Assembly: GCA_944319745.1 (NCBI GenBank) | Contig: CALUET010000014.1 | Coordinates: 62,001-126,000 of the forward strand | Direction of reading: 5' to 3' | Length of the DNA: 64,000 nt | Source: an uncultured Phocaeicola sp. | GTDB lineage: Bacteria; Bacteroidota; Bacteroidia; Bacteroidales; Bacteroidaceae | Shown: one piece after another, positions 10,197-19,350 of the stretch | How the letters are laid out: each line of letters begins with the position of its first letter | Position numbering within the stretch: the first letter of the stretch is position 1 | Translations under genes and position numbers: made by a program | Notes under the pieces: model-generated | The model's database searches: none | What the model was told of the DNA's origin: nothing | Seen by the model: the letters and a program-made list of their open reading frames with translations, nothing else

Positions 10197-11453
10197 ATGA
10201 AAACAAGCAGAAGAGATTTTTTAAAGACAATGGGAGGATTGGCATTATTTACCATCGTTCCACGTCATGTATTAGGTAAAGGCTATATCGCTCCCAGCGA
10301 TCAGTTGACTAAAGGCATCATTGGTGTTGGAGGAATGGGGCGAGGCCATGTCAATTACGGCAACACGCGTTTGGTAGCCATTTGCGATGTCGATAAGAAT
10401 CATTTGGAATTAGGCAAGAACCTTGTCAAAGAAAAGATCGCAGCTTATCACGACTTCCGCGATCTGATACTTGATCCGAATGTCGATATCGTGCACATCG
10501 CCACCCCACCCCACTGGCACGGAATCATGTCTGTAGAAGCAGCAAAAGCAGGAAAGGACGTGTGGTGCGAAAAACCCATGACGCGCACCATCGGAGAAGG
10601 AAAGCGGGTAATGGAAGCAATGAAGCAGTACGGACGCATGTTTCGCCTCAACACTTGGTTCCGTTTCACTGATCAATTCTACGGATTGGGGACGCCGGTC
10701 AAACCATTGAAAAAGCTTGTTCAAAGCGGTCTGTTGGGATGGCCTTTAAAAGTAACCATCAGCAAACACACAGGATTCGACTGGAAATTCTACTGGGTAG
10801 GAAAAGAATATCTGGAACCGCAGCCCATCCCTGCCGAATTAGACTACGACATGTGGCTCGGTCCGGCGCCTTATAAACCATACAATGCGCATCGCGTACA
10901 CCAAACCTTCCGCGGCTATTGGGATTACGATGCCGGCGGACTGGGAGATATGGGGCAGCATTACATCGATCCGGTGCAATATATCTTAGGAAAAGACGAT
11001 ACAAGTCCGGTAAAAGTAGAGGTAGATGCTCCCCAACAACACCCCGATGCCGTAGGAACATGGCGTTCTATCACCTACACTTACGAAGACAATTGTCAAA
11101 TCGTCCTGTGGGGTGGAGATTTCGGTAACCCGGATACGCCGTATATTTCAGGGCCAAAAGGCAACGTTTACAAGAACTTTGTGTGCGACATCCCCGACTG
11201 GGAACGGAAACTTGCCGAGTTCCCCGATCCGGAACCGCAAGTGACCGACTTTATCGAATCGGTAAAGACAAGAAAACCTTTCGCTCTGAATGAGAAAAAC
11301 GGTTTCCGTTCTGCAACAATTGTCAATATGGGTGCAGTAGCTTTGCGGTTGAATAGAACATTACACTTCGATCCGGAAAAATTGGAATTCATCGGAGATG
11401 ACGCAGCAAACCGTTTACTTGACCAACCCATGCGCTCTCCGTGGAGTATTTAA
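10197..11453 (+). CDS. Tat-exported Gfo/Idh/MocA family dehydrogenase
   Basis: 418 residues. The N-terminus MKTSRRDFLKTMGGLALFTI carries a twin-arginine motif (SRRDFLK, Arg5-Arg6) and a hydrophobic stretch, so the folded, cofactor-loaded enzyme should be exported to the periplasm. The Rossmann domain begins with GVGGMG, and CDVDKNHL places an acidic residue at the end of the second strand, suggesting NAD(H). The family signature CEKPMTRT supplies the conserved EKP lysine. Family members oxidise or epimerise sugars, often with tightly bound cofactor. The gene is 36 bases before a DUF1080 protein; that pairing fits a 3-keto-glycoside pathway. The substrate cannot be read from the sequence. Confidence 0.9.
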   Translation: MKTSRRDFLKTMGGLALFTIVPRHVLGKGYIAPSDQLTKGIIGVGGMGRGHVNYGNTRLVAICDVDKNHLELGKNLVKEKIAAYHDFRDLILDPNVDIVHIATPPHWHGIMSVEAAKAGKDVWCEKPMTRTIGEGKRVMEAMKQYGRMFRLNTWFRFTDQFYGLGTPVKPLKKLVQSGLLGWPLKVTISKHTGFDWKFYWVGKEYLEPQPIPAELDYDMWLGPAPYKPYNAHRVHQTFRGYWDYDAGGLGDMGQHYIDPVQYILGKDDTSPVKVEVDAPQQHPDAVGTWRSITYTYEDNCQIVLWGGDFGNPDTPYISGPKGNVYKNFVCDIPDWERKLAEFPDPEPQVTDFIESVKTRKPFALNEKNGFRSATIVNMGAVALRLNRTLHFDPEKLEFIGDDAANRLLDQPMRSPWSI

Positions 11454-11489
11454 CAAACCATCTATTCACCTTAAAAAGCAATATTTCCT

Positions 11490-14400
11490 ATGAAGAAAAC
11501 ATATTTACTCACCATTGCACTGCTGTTTCTCGGACAAATAGCGACAGCACAGTCGCCGGCCAACCGCTCGGCTAAAACGATTGTTGCTGATGTCCTGGCA
11601 CAAATGCCGGCAGAAAAACCGGACGAATACAATAAAATCATCGAAGATTTGAGCCGCACCGGAGAAGAAGGTGTCCTTTCATTAGTCAAAATGATGAAAG
11701 CTCCAGGAAAAGGAAGCAATGCCAACATTGAATATGCCCTGAGCGGATTATCACATTTCGTAACCGCTTCAGGAAAAGAAGCCGAAAGAATGGTTATCTC
11801 ACAAGCATACATAAAAGCACTTGAGCTAACAGATGAACAAGAAATTAAGGCTTTCATCTTACGCCAATTGCAGATTGTGGGAAAAGACGAATGCATCGAG
11901 ACCTTGGCCGAATACGTAAACGACAACGAATTAAGTGCACCGGCCACAGCAGCATTATCGGCCATTGGAACTCCCGACGCCGGCAAAGTCTTGATATCGG
12001 CACTGAAAATGAGGCGAGGGACGGAAGAAACCCAGCAAAACATCATCACCGCTATCGGAGAAATGCAGGCTGAAGGTGCCGAACCGGTCTTACGTGTACT
12101 TCTGAATACGCCGAATGAAAAAACAAAAAAGGCATTGCTGTATGCCCTGGGCCGAACCGGAACCCTAAATTCGTTGGAAGATCTGGAACAAGCAAGCGCA
12201 GCCTCGGGATACACAATGGACAAGAGCGATGCCACCGAAGCATACATCACGCTCTTAAAACGATTAAGTATTGATGCAAATGCCGCATCGTCCGTCAAGA
12301 AAGCCGCCCGGCAACTGATGAAAAAAGCGGAAAAAGCAGACCAAACACATACACGTTCTGCCGCTTTCCAGATATTGCTTTCCGTATCCGATGACGATGA
12401 TCGCGTCAAACTTCTTGAGAAAGCAATAAAATCATCCGATTATATCTATCGAAACGCTGCATTGAATTTTGCATCCGACTACGCCGGCGAACCGCTTTAT
12501 GCCGCAATCGGGAAAATAATAAAACGTGCGGACGACGAAACCAAAACCGACTTATTAAACTGGTTTGGAAGAGAAGCGGAACAAACGGCGAAACAAAACA
12601 TTTTAAAAGACACAGATATTCAGAACAAGCCTTTTGGCGATTTTCTGACAGAACAATTTAATTCTCCGGCATTTACCGTTCGCGAAGCAGCCACATGGGT
12701 AATGGTGAAAATGGGAGACGCCGATTACATTCCTGTCATTGCCTCACTTTTGACATCCTCTGACGAAGCATCCATCCGTCTCGGAAAAGACGCTTTATCT
12801 GCCTTCCCGGGGAATATAAACAAAGAGGTGGCACAAGCCATTTCAAAAGCAAACGATGCAGGAAAAATTGCAGGGCTCGAATTGCTGGCCATGCGCCGTG
12901 CATCCTCTGAAAGCAACACGGTATTTCAATTGTTAAAGAGCGAATCTGCCAAAGTAAAAGACGCTGCTTACGGTACATTAAAGGCTGTCGTTACAGAAAA
13001 TGACGCGGAAACTCTCTGCGATATGCTCGACAATGCAGAAGAAGCCGCAGTTCCTTCCATCCAACAAGCCATTGTTTCTGCCATATCATCCCTGTCAAAA
13101 GATGAAAAGAAGGCATTCATATCCAAACATCAGGACGGCCGAACAGGCTATCGCTACTATCCGGTCTTCACATCAACGGGTATGCCGGAAGCGCTCAACC
13201 TCATCGGTAAAAAATACGAAAGCGAAACAGGCATGGCAAAACAAGCAGCTTTCGATGCTCTTTTGAACTGGGAAGGACAGGAAACCGCGCCAATTTTATA
13301 TAGAATCTGCCAAAGTAATCCCGATACGAACACATTCAACAAGGCACTCGAACGGTATATCCAACTCTCTTCATCGACTACTCTCACGGGAGAAAACCGT
13401 TTGCTCCGCTTGCGACAAGCAATGGACATAGCCAAAACAAATGCACAGCGCAACGAGATTCTGAAGCAGGTAGAGCAAGCCGGGACCTATCTTTCACTGC
13501 TCTATGCAGGAGAATTCCTGGAAAATAACGCATTACAGCAAACAGCAGCCAACGCTGTCATGAACATCGCGTTAAATCATAAAGAATATACCGGCACCAA
13601 CATCCGTAGCCTACTTGCCAGAGTTTCGGAAGTATTAAACAATCCCGATGCACAATACCAGCAGGAAAGCATCCGAAAACATCTTGCTGAAATGCCCGAA
13701 GAAACCGGATTTGTCTCCATTTTCAACGGGAAAGATCTCACCGGATGGAAAGGTCTGGTAGAAAATCCCATTGCACGTGAGAAAATGTCTCCCGCCACAT
13801 TGGCAAAGAAACAAAAGCAGGCAGACGAACAAATGCGCAAGGACTGGAAAGTAGAAAACGGCTTATTGGTATTCGATGGAACAGGTTTCGATAACTTGTG
13901 CACCGAAAAGAAATACGGAGATTTCGAGATGTATATCGACTGGATGTTGGATCCAAAAGGCCCGGAAGCCGACGCGGGAATCTATCTGCGCGGCACTCCC
14001 CAGGTACAAATATGGGATACCGCCCGTGTTAACGTCGGGGCACAAGTAGGGTCCGGCGGTCTTTATAACAATCAAATAAACCCAAGCAAACCGCTAAAGG
14101 TGGCCGACAATCCGTTGGGAGAATGGAATACATTCTACATAAAAATGGTTGGAGACCGTGTAACCGTGCTTCTCAACGGTGAAAAGGTGGTAGACGATGT
14201 CATACTGGAAAACTATTGGGACCGCAGTTTGCCGATACCGGCTGTAGAACAACTCGAGTTACAGGCACATGGCAGTAAGGTTTATTACCGAAATATTTAC
14301 GTAAAAGAATTAGCACGCAAGGAGCCGTTCCAACTGTCCGAAGAAGAGAAAAAAGAAGGATTCCAAGTTCTTTTCGATGGAACGAACATGCACGAATGGA

Positions 14401-14942
14401 CAGGGAATACCGTCGATTACACCATCGAAGACGGCTGTATTTCGATGAATCCCAGCAAACACTTCGGAGGAAACCTTTATACGAAAAAAGAATACGCCAA
14501 CTTTATCTTCCGATTTGAGTTTCAATTGACCCCCGGAGCGAATAATGGCGTCGGATTGCGCGCGCCGCTCGAAGGAGATGCCGCTTATGTGGGAATGGAA
14601 TCGCAGATATTGGACTGCGAACACGAGATATACAAGGACATTACAAAATACCAGCATCACGGCTCCATATATGGAATTATTCCAGCAAAGCCCGAGCACA
14701 AGAAGGCCATAAAACCCGTTGGTGAATGGAATGAAGAGGAAATAATCTGCGATGGTGACAACATCCGTGTTACGGTAAACGGCATTGTTATCGTAGAAGG
14801 AAATATCCGTGAAGCAACAAAAAACGGCACCCCCGACGGACAAGAACACCCGGGATTGTTCAACAAGAAAGGTCATATCGGATTCTTGGGACATGGTTCT
14901 CCCCTGAAGTTCCGCAACATCAGAATCAAAGAATTAAAATAA
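11490..14942 (+). CDS. Secreted HEAT-repeat protein with two DUF1080 domains
   Basis: 1150 residues with a signal peptide (MKKTYLLTIALLFLGQIATA). Residues about 30-740 are helical HEAT-like repeats (recurrent ALSAIGTPDAGKVLISAL-type units). Two DUF1080 (3-keto-disaccharide hydrolase, PF06439-type) jelly-roll domains follow, at about 741-945 (FVSIFNGKDLTGWKG) and 958-1150 (FQVLFDGTNMHEWTG). Both keep the concanavalin-like core: FEMYIDW...AGIYLRG in the first, FRFEFQL...NNGVGLRA...SQILDCEHE in the second. Such domains hydrolyse 3-keto sugars made by Gfo/Idh/MocA dehydrogenases, and one is encoded directly upstream. Single-domain DUF1080 proteins are about 250-300 residues, so this is a large fusion; the helical part may be a scaffold. 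A terminator follows. Confidence 0.88.
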   Translation: MKKTYLLTIALLFLGQIATAQSPANRSAKTIVADVLAQMPAEKPDEYNKIIEDLSRTGEEGVLSLVKMMKAPGKGSNANIEYALSGLSHFVTASGKEAERMVISQAYIKALELTDEQEIKAFILRQLQIVGKDECIETLAEYVNDNELSAPATAALSAIGTPDAGKVLISALKMRRGTEETQQNIITAIGEMQAEGAEPVLRVLLNTPNEKTKKALLYALGRTGTLNSLEDLEQASAASGYTMDKSDATEAYITLLKRLSIDANAASSVKKAARQLMKKAEKADQTHTRSAAFQILLSVSDDDDRVKLLEKAIKSSDYIYRNAALNFASDYAGEPLYAAIGKIIKRADDETKTDLLNWFGREAEQTAKQNILKDTDIQNKPFGDFLTEQFNSPAFTVREAATWVMVKMGDADYIPVIASLLTSSDEASIRLGKDALSAFPGNINKEVAQAISKANDAGKIAGLELLAMRRASSESNTVFQLLKSESAKVKDAAYGTLKAVVTENDAETLCDMLDNAEEAAVPSIQQAIVSAISSLSKDEKKAFISKHQDGRTGYRYYPVFTSTGMPEALNLIGKKYESETGMAKQAAFDALLNWEGQETAPILYRICQSNPDTNTFNKALERYIQLSSSTTLTGENRLLRLRQAMDIAKTNAQRNEILKQVEQAGTYLSLLYAGEFLENNALQQTAANAVMNIALNHKEYTGTNIRSLLARVSEVLNNPDAQYQQESIRKHLAEMPEETGFVSIFNGKDLTGWKGLVENPIAREKMSPATLAKKQKQADEQMRKDWKVENGLLVFDGTGFDNLCTEKKYGDFEMYIDWMLDPKGPEADAGIYLRGTPQVQIWDTARVNVGAQVGSGGLYNNQINPSKPLKVADNPLGEWNTFYIKMVGDRVTVLLNGEKVVDDVILENYWDRSLPIPAVEQLELQAHGSKVYYRNIYVKELARKEPFQLSEEEKKEGFQVLFDGTNMHEWTGNTVDYTIEDGCISMNPSKHFGGNLYTKKEYANFIFRFEFQLTPGANNGVGLRAPLEGDAAYVGMESQILDCEHEIYKDITKYQHHGSIYGIIPAKPEHKKAIKPVGEWNEEEIICDGDNIRVTVNGIVIVEGNIREATKNGTPDGQEHPGLFNKKGHIGFLGHGSPLKFRNIRIKELK

Positions 14943-15022
14943 ACCGGCAAAGAAAAGAAAAGTTTTACTGAAAGATCTGCATGGTTTCTTAAAAACGAGC
15001 CGGTATTTACGCATATTTTCAG

Positions 15023-15062
15023 AGAAGGAGAGGAAATTCTACCCGGAAATTCCTCTCCTTCT
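15023..15062 (+). terminator. Hairpin terminator after the DUF1080 gene
   Basis: A 13-base perfect stem (AGAAGGAGAGGAA and its complement) with a 14-base loop, followed by TTATT. It closes the HAD-dehydrogenase-DUF1080 run before nagB. Confidence 0.65.
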
Positions 15063-15076
15063 TTATTAATTATTCC

Positions 15077-15084
15077 TATCTTTG
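15077..15084 (+). promoter_or_regulatory. Predicted -7 box for nagB
   Basis: TATCTTTG, an exact TAnnTTTG match, 33 bases before the nagB ATG. Confidence 0.6.
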
Positions 15085-15117
15085 TCTACGCAAACCAATC
15101 ATTAAAATTATTTCATT

Positions 15118-15909
15118 ATGAGAGTCATTATCGAACCAGACTATGCTTCCCTGTCGCAATGGGCAGCAAACTATGTAGCAAAAAAAATAAACGATGCAGC
15201 CCCCACCAAAAAGAAACCGTTCATACTGGGACTTCCGACCGGTTCCTCTCCTCTCGGAATGTACAAAGCTTTAATCGAACTGAACCAGAAAGGGGTCGTT
15301 TCTTTCAAGCATGTAGTGACATTCAATATGGACGAATATGTAGGACTTCCCGAAGAGCACCCGGAAAGCTATCATTCTTTCATGTACAATAACTTTTTCA
15401 ATCACATCGACATCTGCCAAAATAACATCCATATATTAAACGGAAATGCCGAAGACCTCGAGGCCGAATGTATGAATTACGAAAAACAAATCGAAAAATA
15501 TGGCGGCATAGATCTCTTCCTCGGAGGAATCGGTCCCGACGGACACATCGCCTTTAACGAACCGGGCTCCTCTCTTTCTTCCAGAACGCGGGTAAAAACA
15601 CTTACCACCGACACAATCATTGCCAACTCCCGCTTCTTCGAGAACGATATAAACAAGGTTCCAAAGACAGCTTTAACCGTAGGAGTGGGCACAGTCATGG
15701 GCGCAAAAGAAGTATTGATTCTCTGTAACGGACACAACAAGGCCAGGGCTTTACAACAAGCCATCGAGGGAAGCGTTTCACAGATGTGGACAATTACGGC
15801 ACTGCAAATGCATCCTCACGGCATCATTGTATGTGATGAAGCCGCAACCGACGAGATAAAAGTCAGCACATATAAATATTTTAAAGACATAGAAAAACAT
15901 AATCTGTAA
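15118..15909 (+). CDS. nagB: Glucosamine-6-phosphate deaminase
   Basis: 263 residues, the normal NagB length. It converts glucosamine 6-phosphate to fructose 6-phosphate and ammonia, the entry of amino sugars into glycolysis. The phosphate-binding loop [16 protein letters not shown], the catalytic Asp region [10 protein letters not shown], and [16 protein letters not shown] with the ring-opening histidine are all present. The C-terminal [20 protein letters not shown] is also typical. It has its own promoter and terminator-bounded upstream region. The downstream lipoprotein gene starts 38 bases later and may be cotranscribed. Confidence 0.98.
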   Translation: MRVIIEPDYASLSQWAANYVAKKINDAAPTKKKPFILGLPTGSSPLGMYKALIELNQKGVVSFKHVVTFNMDEYVGLPEEHPESYHSFMYNNFFNHIDICQNNIHILNGNAEDLEAECMNYEKQIEKYGGIDLFLGGIGPDGHIAFNEPGSSLSSRTRVKTLTTDTIIANSRFFENDINKVPKTALTVGVGTVMGAKEVLILCNGHNKARALQQAIEGSVSQMWTITALQMHPHGIIVCDEAATDEIKVSTYKYFKDIEKHNL

Positions 15910-15947
15910 CAAAACGCCTCATCGTTTTAACTCAAAGAACTGCATTC

Positions 15948-18584
15948 ATGAAAAAAAAGATATTGTTCTTTCCCATAATTTTGCTCCTTCTATCCTGTGC
16001 ATTACAGGCTTGTCAGCAACAATCCCACTTCTTAAAAGAGGCCGACTACCGGCAGAAAGTGGAAAACGATTTCGGTGAAAAAAAAGAAATACTGTACAAA
16101 GGAAACCTGTTCGCCATCTTCGACACTCCGATGAGCGTCGAAGAACGGGAAGCCATGACCTTTCTTTATGCCTATATGACCACCGGCGACATTACCGACT
16201 ACCCCGGTGATTTTTATCTGAGAAACGTACGTTCGTCGTTGAACACACGCAAAGAGTCGGCATGGGGAGCGCAAATTCCCGATATTATTTTCCGTCACTT
16301 CGTCCTCCCCATCCGCGTAAACAACGAAAACATGGACGAATCACGCATAGTTTTCCACGATGAACTATGGGAACGAGTAAAACATCTGTCCATGTACGAT
16401 GCCGTGCTGGAAGTAAACCACTGGTGTCATGAAAAAGCAGTCTACACGCCTTCCGACAGCCGAACGAGTTCTCCTCTGGCAACCGTCAAAACAGCTTACG
16501 GAAGATGCGGAGAAGAATCTACTTTCCTCGTTGCAGCTTTGCGGTCGGTCGGCATCCCTGCCCGCCAGGTTTATACGCCCCGATGGGCACATACGGACGA
16601 TAATCATGCTTGGGTAGAAGCGTGGGTTGATGGGAAATGGTACTTCCTTGGAGCCTGTGAGCCGGAGCCTGTACTGAATTTAGGCTGGTTCAATGCTCCT
16701 GCAAGCCGAGGCATGCTGATGCACACAAAAGTATTCGGTGCATACAACGGCCCGGAAGAAATCATGAAGCAAACGGCAAACTACACGGAAATAAACGTCA
16801 TAGACAATTATGCACAGCATGCAACCATCAACATCACGGTGACGGATACGAACAACCGCCCTGTTCCTTCTGCCGACATAGAGTATAAAATATACAATTA
16901 CGCGGAGTTCTTCACCGTAGCACATAAACAGACCGACGAGCAGGGACGCTCATCCTTGTCTGCGGGATTGGGAGACATGCTGGTGTATGCTTCGGCCAAC
17001 GGGATGTTCGGCTTTAAGAAAATCTCCTTCGGAAAGGAACAAGATGTAACACTTGTCCTCGACAAAACGGAGAATACGGCGATGAACCTGTCGTTTGACA
17101 TCGTTCCTCCCGCAGAAGATGCCAACCTTCCCGAAGTAAGCGAGGCACAACGTGCCGAGAACATCCGCCGCATGAATGCAGAAGATTCCATCCGGAATGC
17201 ATATGTCGGCTCTTTCCCCACTCAGGAAGCGGCAATGGCATTTGCAAAAGAAAACCAACTGAACGAAAAACAGACTGCCGGTTTTATTCTCGCCTCACGG
17301 GGGAATTACGGGGAAATCATGAAGTTTTTGAAACAAGCAGCAGAAAAAGGGAAAGGGAAACGCGCCCTTGAACTGCTGAACACCATTTCAAGCAAAGACC
17401 TCAGAGACACACCTTGCGCAATACTTGAAGATCATTTGTACAATACGGCAGAAGACGCCGAACAAAACACGGTGCTGTCTCCGCGCATCTCATACGAATT
17501 GTTATCACCATACCGCTCATATCTTCAGAAAAATATCCCGACGGATCTGGCGGAACAGTTCAAGAAAGATCCGCAAAAACTGGCAGACTGGTGTCTGGAC
17601 AGCCTCACCATACGTGACGATTTAAACACCATCTATACCATCGACTCGCCCATTGCGGTATGGAAGAGCCGCGTAACCGACTCAAATTCCCGCGAAGTAT
17701 TTTTCGTAGCCGCAGCAAGAAGTTTAGGCATCCCGGCATGGAAAGATCCGGTCACGGGGAACTTGTATTACAAACAAGGGAATAACAAAGTACATGTCTG
17801 CTTTACTGCCCAAACAAACGGCAGCATAGCCACCGGCATACTCAAGGCCAATTACACGCCGATTCCTCGCCTGAGCGATCCGAAGTATTACACCCACTTC
17901 ACCATCTCCAAGTATGAAAACGGAAAATTCCAGTTACTGACCTACGGAGACAACACGACGTGGAAATCGCTCCTTGCACAAGGAACCCCCATTGAAACGG
18001 GTTATTACATGCTGGTTACCGGCAGCCGTATGGCAAACGGAGGCGTCCTGAGCAACATAACGTTCTTTACCGTTGAAGAAGGAAAGACAACAACCATCGA
18101 TCTTGTGATGAGAGATAACAGTGAGGAAATCCGTGTCATCGGGAATTTCAACTCTGAATCGAAATACCTCGATCCGGAAAGCGGAAACGAAACAAGCGTT
18201 CTTTCCACTACCGGCCGCGGATATTTCATTGTAGGAATCTTAGGAGTAGGACAAGAGCCCACCAACCATGCACTGAAAGACATCGAAGTCAAGAAAGATG
18301 ATTTCGAGAAATGGGGAAGAAACATCGTTCTGCTTTTCACAGACGAAGCATCCTATCGGAAATTTGACCGAAACGATTTTCCCAATCTGCCTTCAACCGT
18401 TCGTTTCGGAGTCGATACGGACGGAAAGATTCGTAAGCAGATAGCCGAAAGCATGAAACTGAAAAATAACGGACATCTGCCGGTATTCATCATCGGAGAT
18501 ACGTTCAACCGGGTTGTCTTCGAGTCGGACGGTTACACCATCGGGCTGGGAGAACAACTGATTCATACTATTCAGGGGCTGTAA
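15948..18584 (+). CDS. Transglutaminase-like lipoprotein
   Basis: 878 residues. A lipoprotein signal ends at LQAC (Cys22; LLSC with Cys17 is an alternative), so it is probably envelope anchored. A transglutaminase/protease core is seen at about 140-245: Cys187 in YGRCGEES and His220 in DDNHAWVEAW. The usual third-residue Asp position appears as Glu in GACEPEP. An immunoglobulin-like region follows (about 280-370). A second, degenerate copy of the core occurs near 579-600 (EVFFVAAARSLGIPAW aligned with STFLVAALRSVGIPAR), with Ser579 where the Cys should be. The C-terminus resembles a thioredoxin fold (NIVLLFTDEASYRKFD). Function unknown. Its stop overlaps the 3' end of cutC by 17 bases. Confidence 0.85.
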   Translation: MKKKILFFPIILLLLSCALQACQQQSHFLKEADYRQKVENDFGEKKEILYKGNLFAIFDTPMSVEEREAMTFLYAYMTTGDITDYPGDFYLRNVRSSLNTRKESAWGAQIPDIIFRHFVLPIRVNNENMDESRIVFHDELWERVKHLSMYDAVLEVNHWCHEKAVYTPSDSRTSSPLATVKTAYGRCGEESTFLVAALRSVGIPARQVYTPRWAHTDDNHAWVEAWVDGKWYFLGACEPEPVLNLGWFNAPASRGMLMHTKVFGAYNGPEEIMKQTANYTEINVIDNYAQHATINITVTDTNNRPVPSADIEYKIYNYAEFFTVAHKQTDEQGRSSLSAGLGDMLVYASANGMFGFKKISFGKEQDVTLVLDKTENTAMNLSFDIVPPAEDANLPEVSEAQRAENIRRMNAEDSIRNAYVGSFPTQEAAMAFAKENQLNEKQTAGFILASRGNYGEIMKFLKQAAEKGKGKRALELLNTISSKDLRDTPCAILEDHLYNTAEDAEQNTVLSPRISYELLSPYRSYLQKNIPTDLAEQFKKDPQKLADWCLDSLTIRDDLNTIYTIDSPIAVWKSRVTDSNSREVFFVAAARSLGIPAWKDPVTGNLYYKQGNNKVHVCFTAQTNGSIATGILKANYTPIPRLSDPKYYTHFTISKYENGKFQLLTYGDNTTWKSLLAQGTPIETGYYMLVTGSRMANGGVLSNITFFTVEEGKTTTIDLVMRDNSEEIRVIGNFNSESKYLDPESGNETSVLSTTGRGYFIVGILGVGQEPTNHALKDIEVKKDDFEKWGRNIVLLFTDEASYRKFDRNDFPNLPSTVRFGVDTDGKIRKQIAESMKLKNNGHLPVFIIGDTFNRVVFESDGYTIGLGEQLIHTIQGL

Positions 18585-19314
18585 GAGCCTCGATTGTGCG
18601 ACGGACACGTTCGGCCGTTGTAACCGAAAGAACGTATTCGTCAATATCATTCCCCCCCATCGACAAAGCCGGGTTGCGCAAAAGCATCCGGCTTTGTTTG
18701 TTTTCGCGGGCAGAAAAATGAAATTCTTTTGCTCCGGTGACCTTTGCCAGTTCTGCTATATTTGCTTCGCTTACTCCACATCCCGGCATGATAATTATTC
18801 TGTCGGCCGCACGCTTCACAAGTTCGCTCAGTAACATTCTTCCGGCAAAAGCCGTTACTTGCTGTCCGGAAGTCAGGATTCTGTCGACACCCATTGCTAT
18901 CAATTCTTCCATCACTTCAAAGGGGTATTTCACATAATCGAAGGCACGGTGAAAAGTAACCGCCATTCCCTCGGATGCTTTCATCAAACGTTTCATAGCG
19001 GGGATATCCAACTTTCCTTCCGGAGTAAGGCATCCGAACACAACGCCATCGGCTCCTATCTGTTTACACATCCGGATATCTTCTTCCATGATGTCCAACT
19101 CTAAAGGAGAATACAGGAAATCTCCTCCGCGAGGACGGATAATCACATGCAGACGGATGTCTATCAATTTTCGGGCCAACCGTATTTCTCCATAAGAAGG
19201 TGTCGTTCCACCTTCAGGCATCGAGGCACATAATTCTACACGATGCGCACCGCCTTTCTGAGCAGCAATGCAACTTTCTACCGAGTTTGCACAAATTTCA
19301 AACGTATAATCCAT
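18568..19314 (-). CDS. cutC: CutC family protein
   Basis: 248 residues, a TIM-barrel protein of the CutC family. It begins MDYTFEICANSVESCIAAQ, followed by GAHRVELCASMPEGGTTPS, IRPRGGDFLYSPLE and GADGVVFGCLTPEGKLD, all recognisable CutC segments. The family was named for copper homeostasis in E. coli, but that role is disputed, and a metal-dependent sugar-related function cannot be excluded. It lies 36 bases after the beta-propeller gene on the same strand, so they may be cotranscribed. Its last codons overlap the opposite-strand transglutaminase gene by 17 bases. Confidence 0.93.
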   Translation of the reverse strand: MDYTFEICANSVESCIAAQKGGAHRVELCASMPEGGTTPSYGEIRLARKLIDIRLHVIIRPRGGDFLYSPLELDIMEEDIRMCKQIGADGVVFGCLTPEGKLDIPAMKRLMKASEGMAVTFHRAFDYVKYPFEVMEELIAMGVDRILTSGQQVTAFAGRMLLSELVKRAADRIIIMPGCGVSEANIAELAKVTGAKEFHFSARENKQSRMLLRNPALSMGGNDIDEYVLSVTTAERVRRTIEALTAPE

Positions 19315-19350
19315 AAAGTTTCTTTCCTTACTTTCCTATTTTTATTTCTA

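Noticed and set aside
11471-12409. 312-codon minus-strand frame inside the HEAT/DUF1080 gene
   Set aside because: It is an antisense shadow; the opposite strand has a clear signal peptide and repeated domain.
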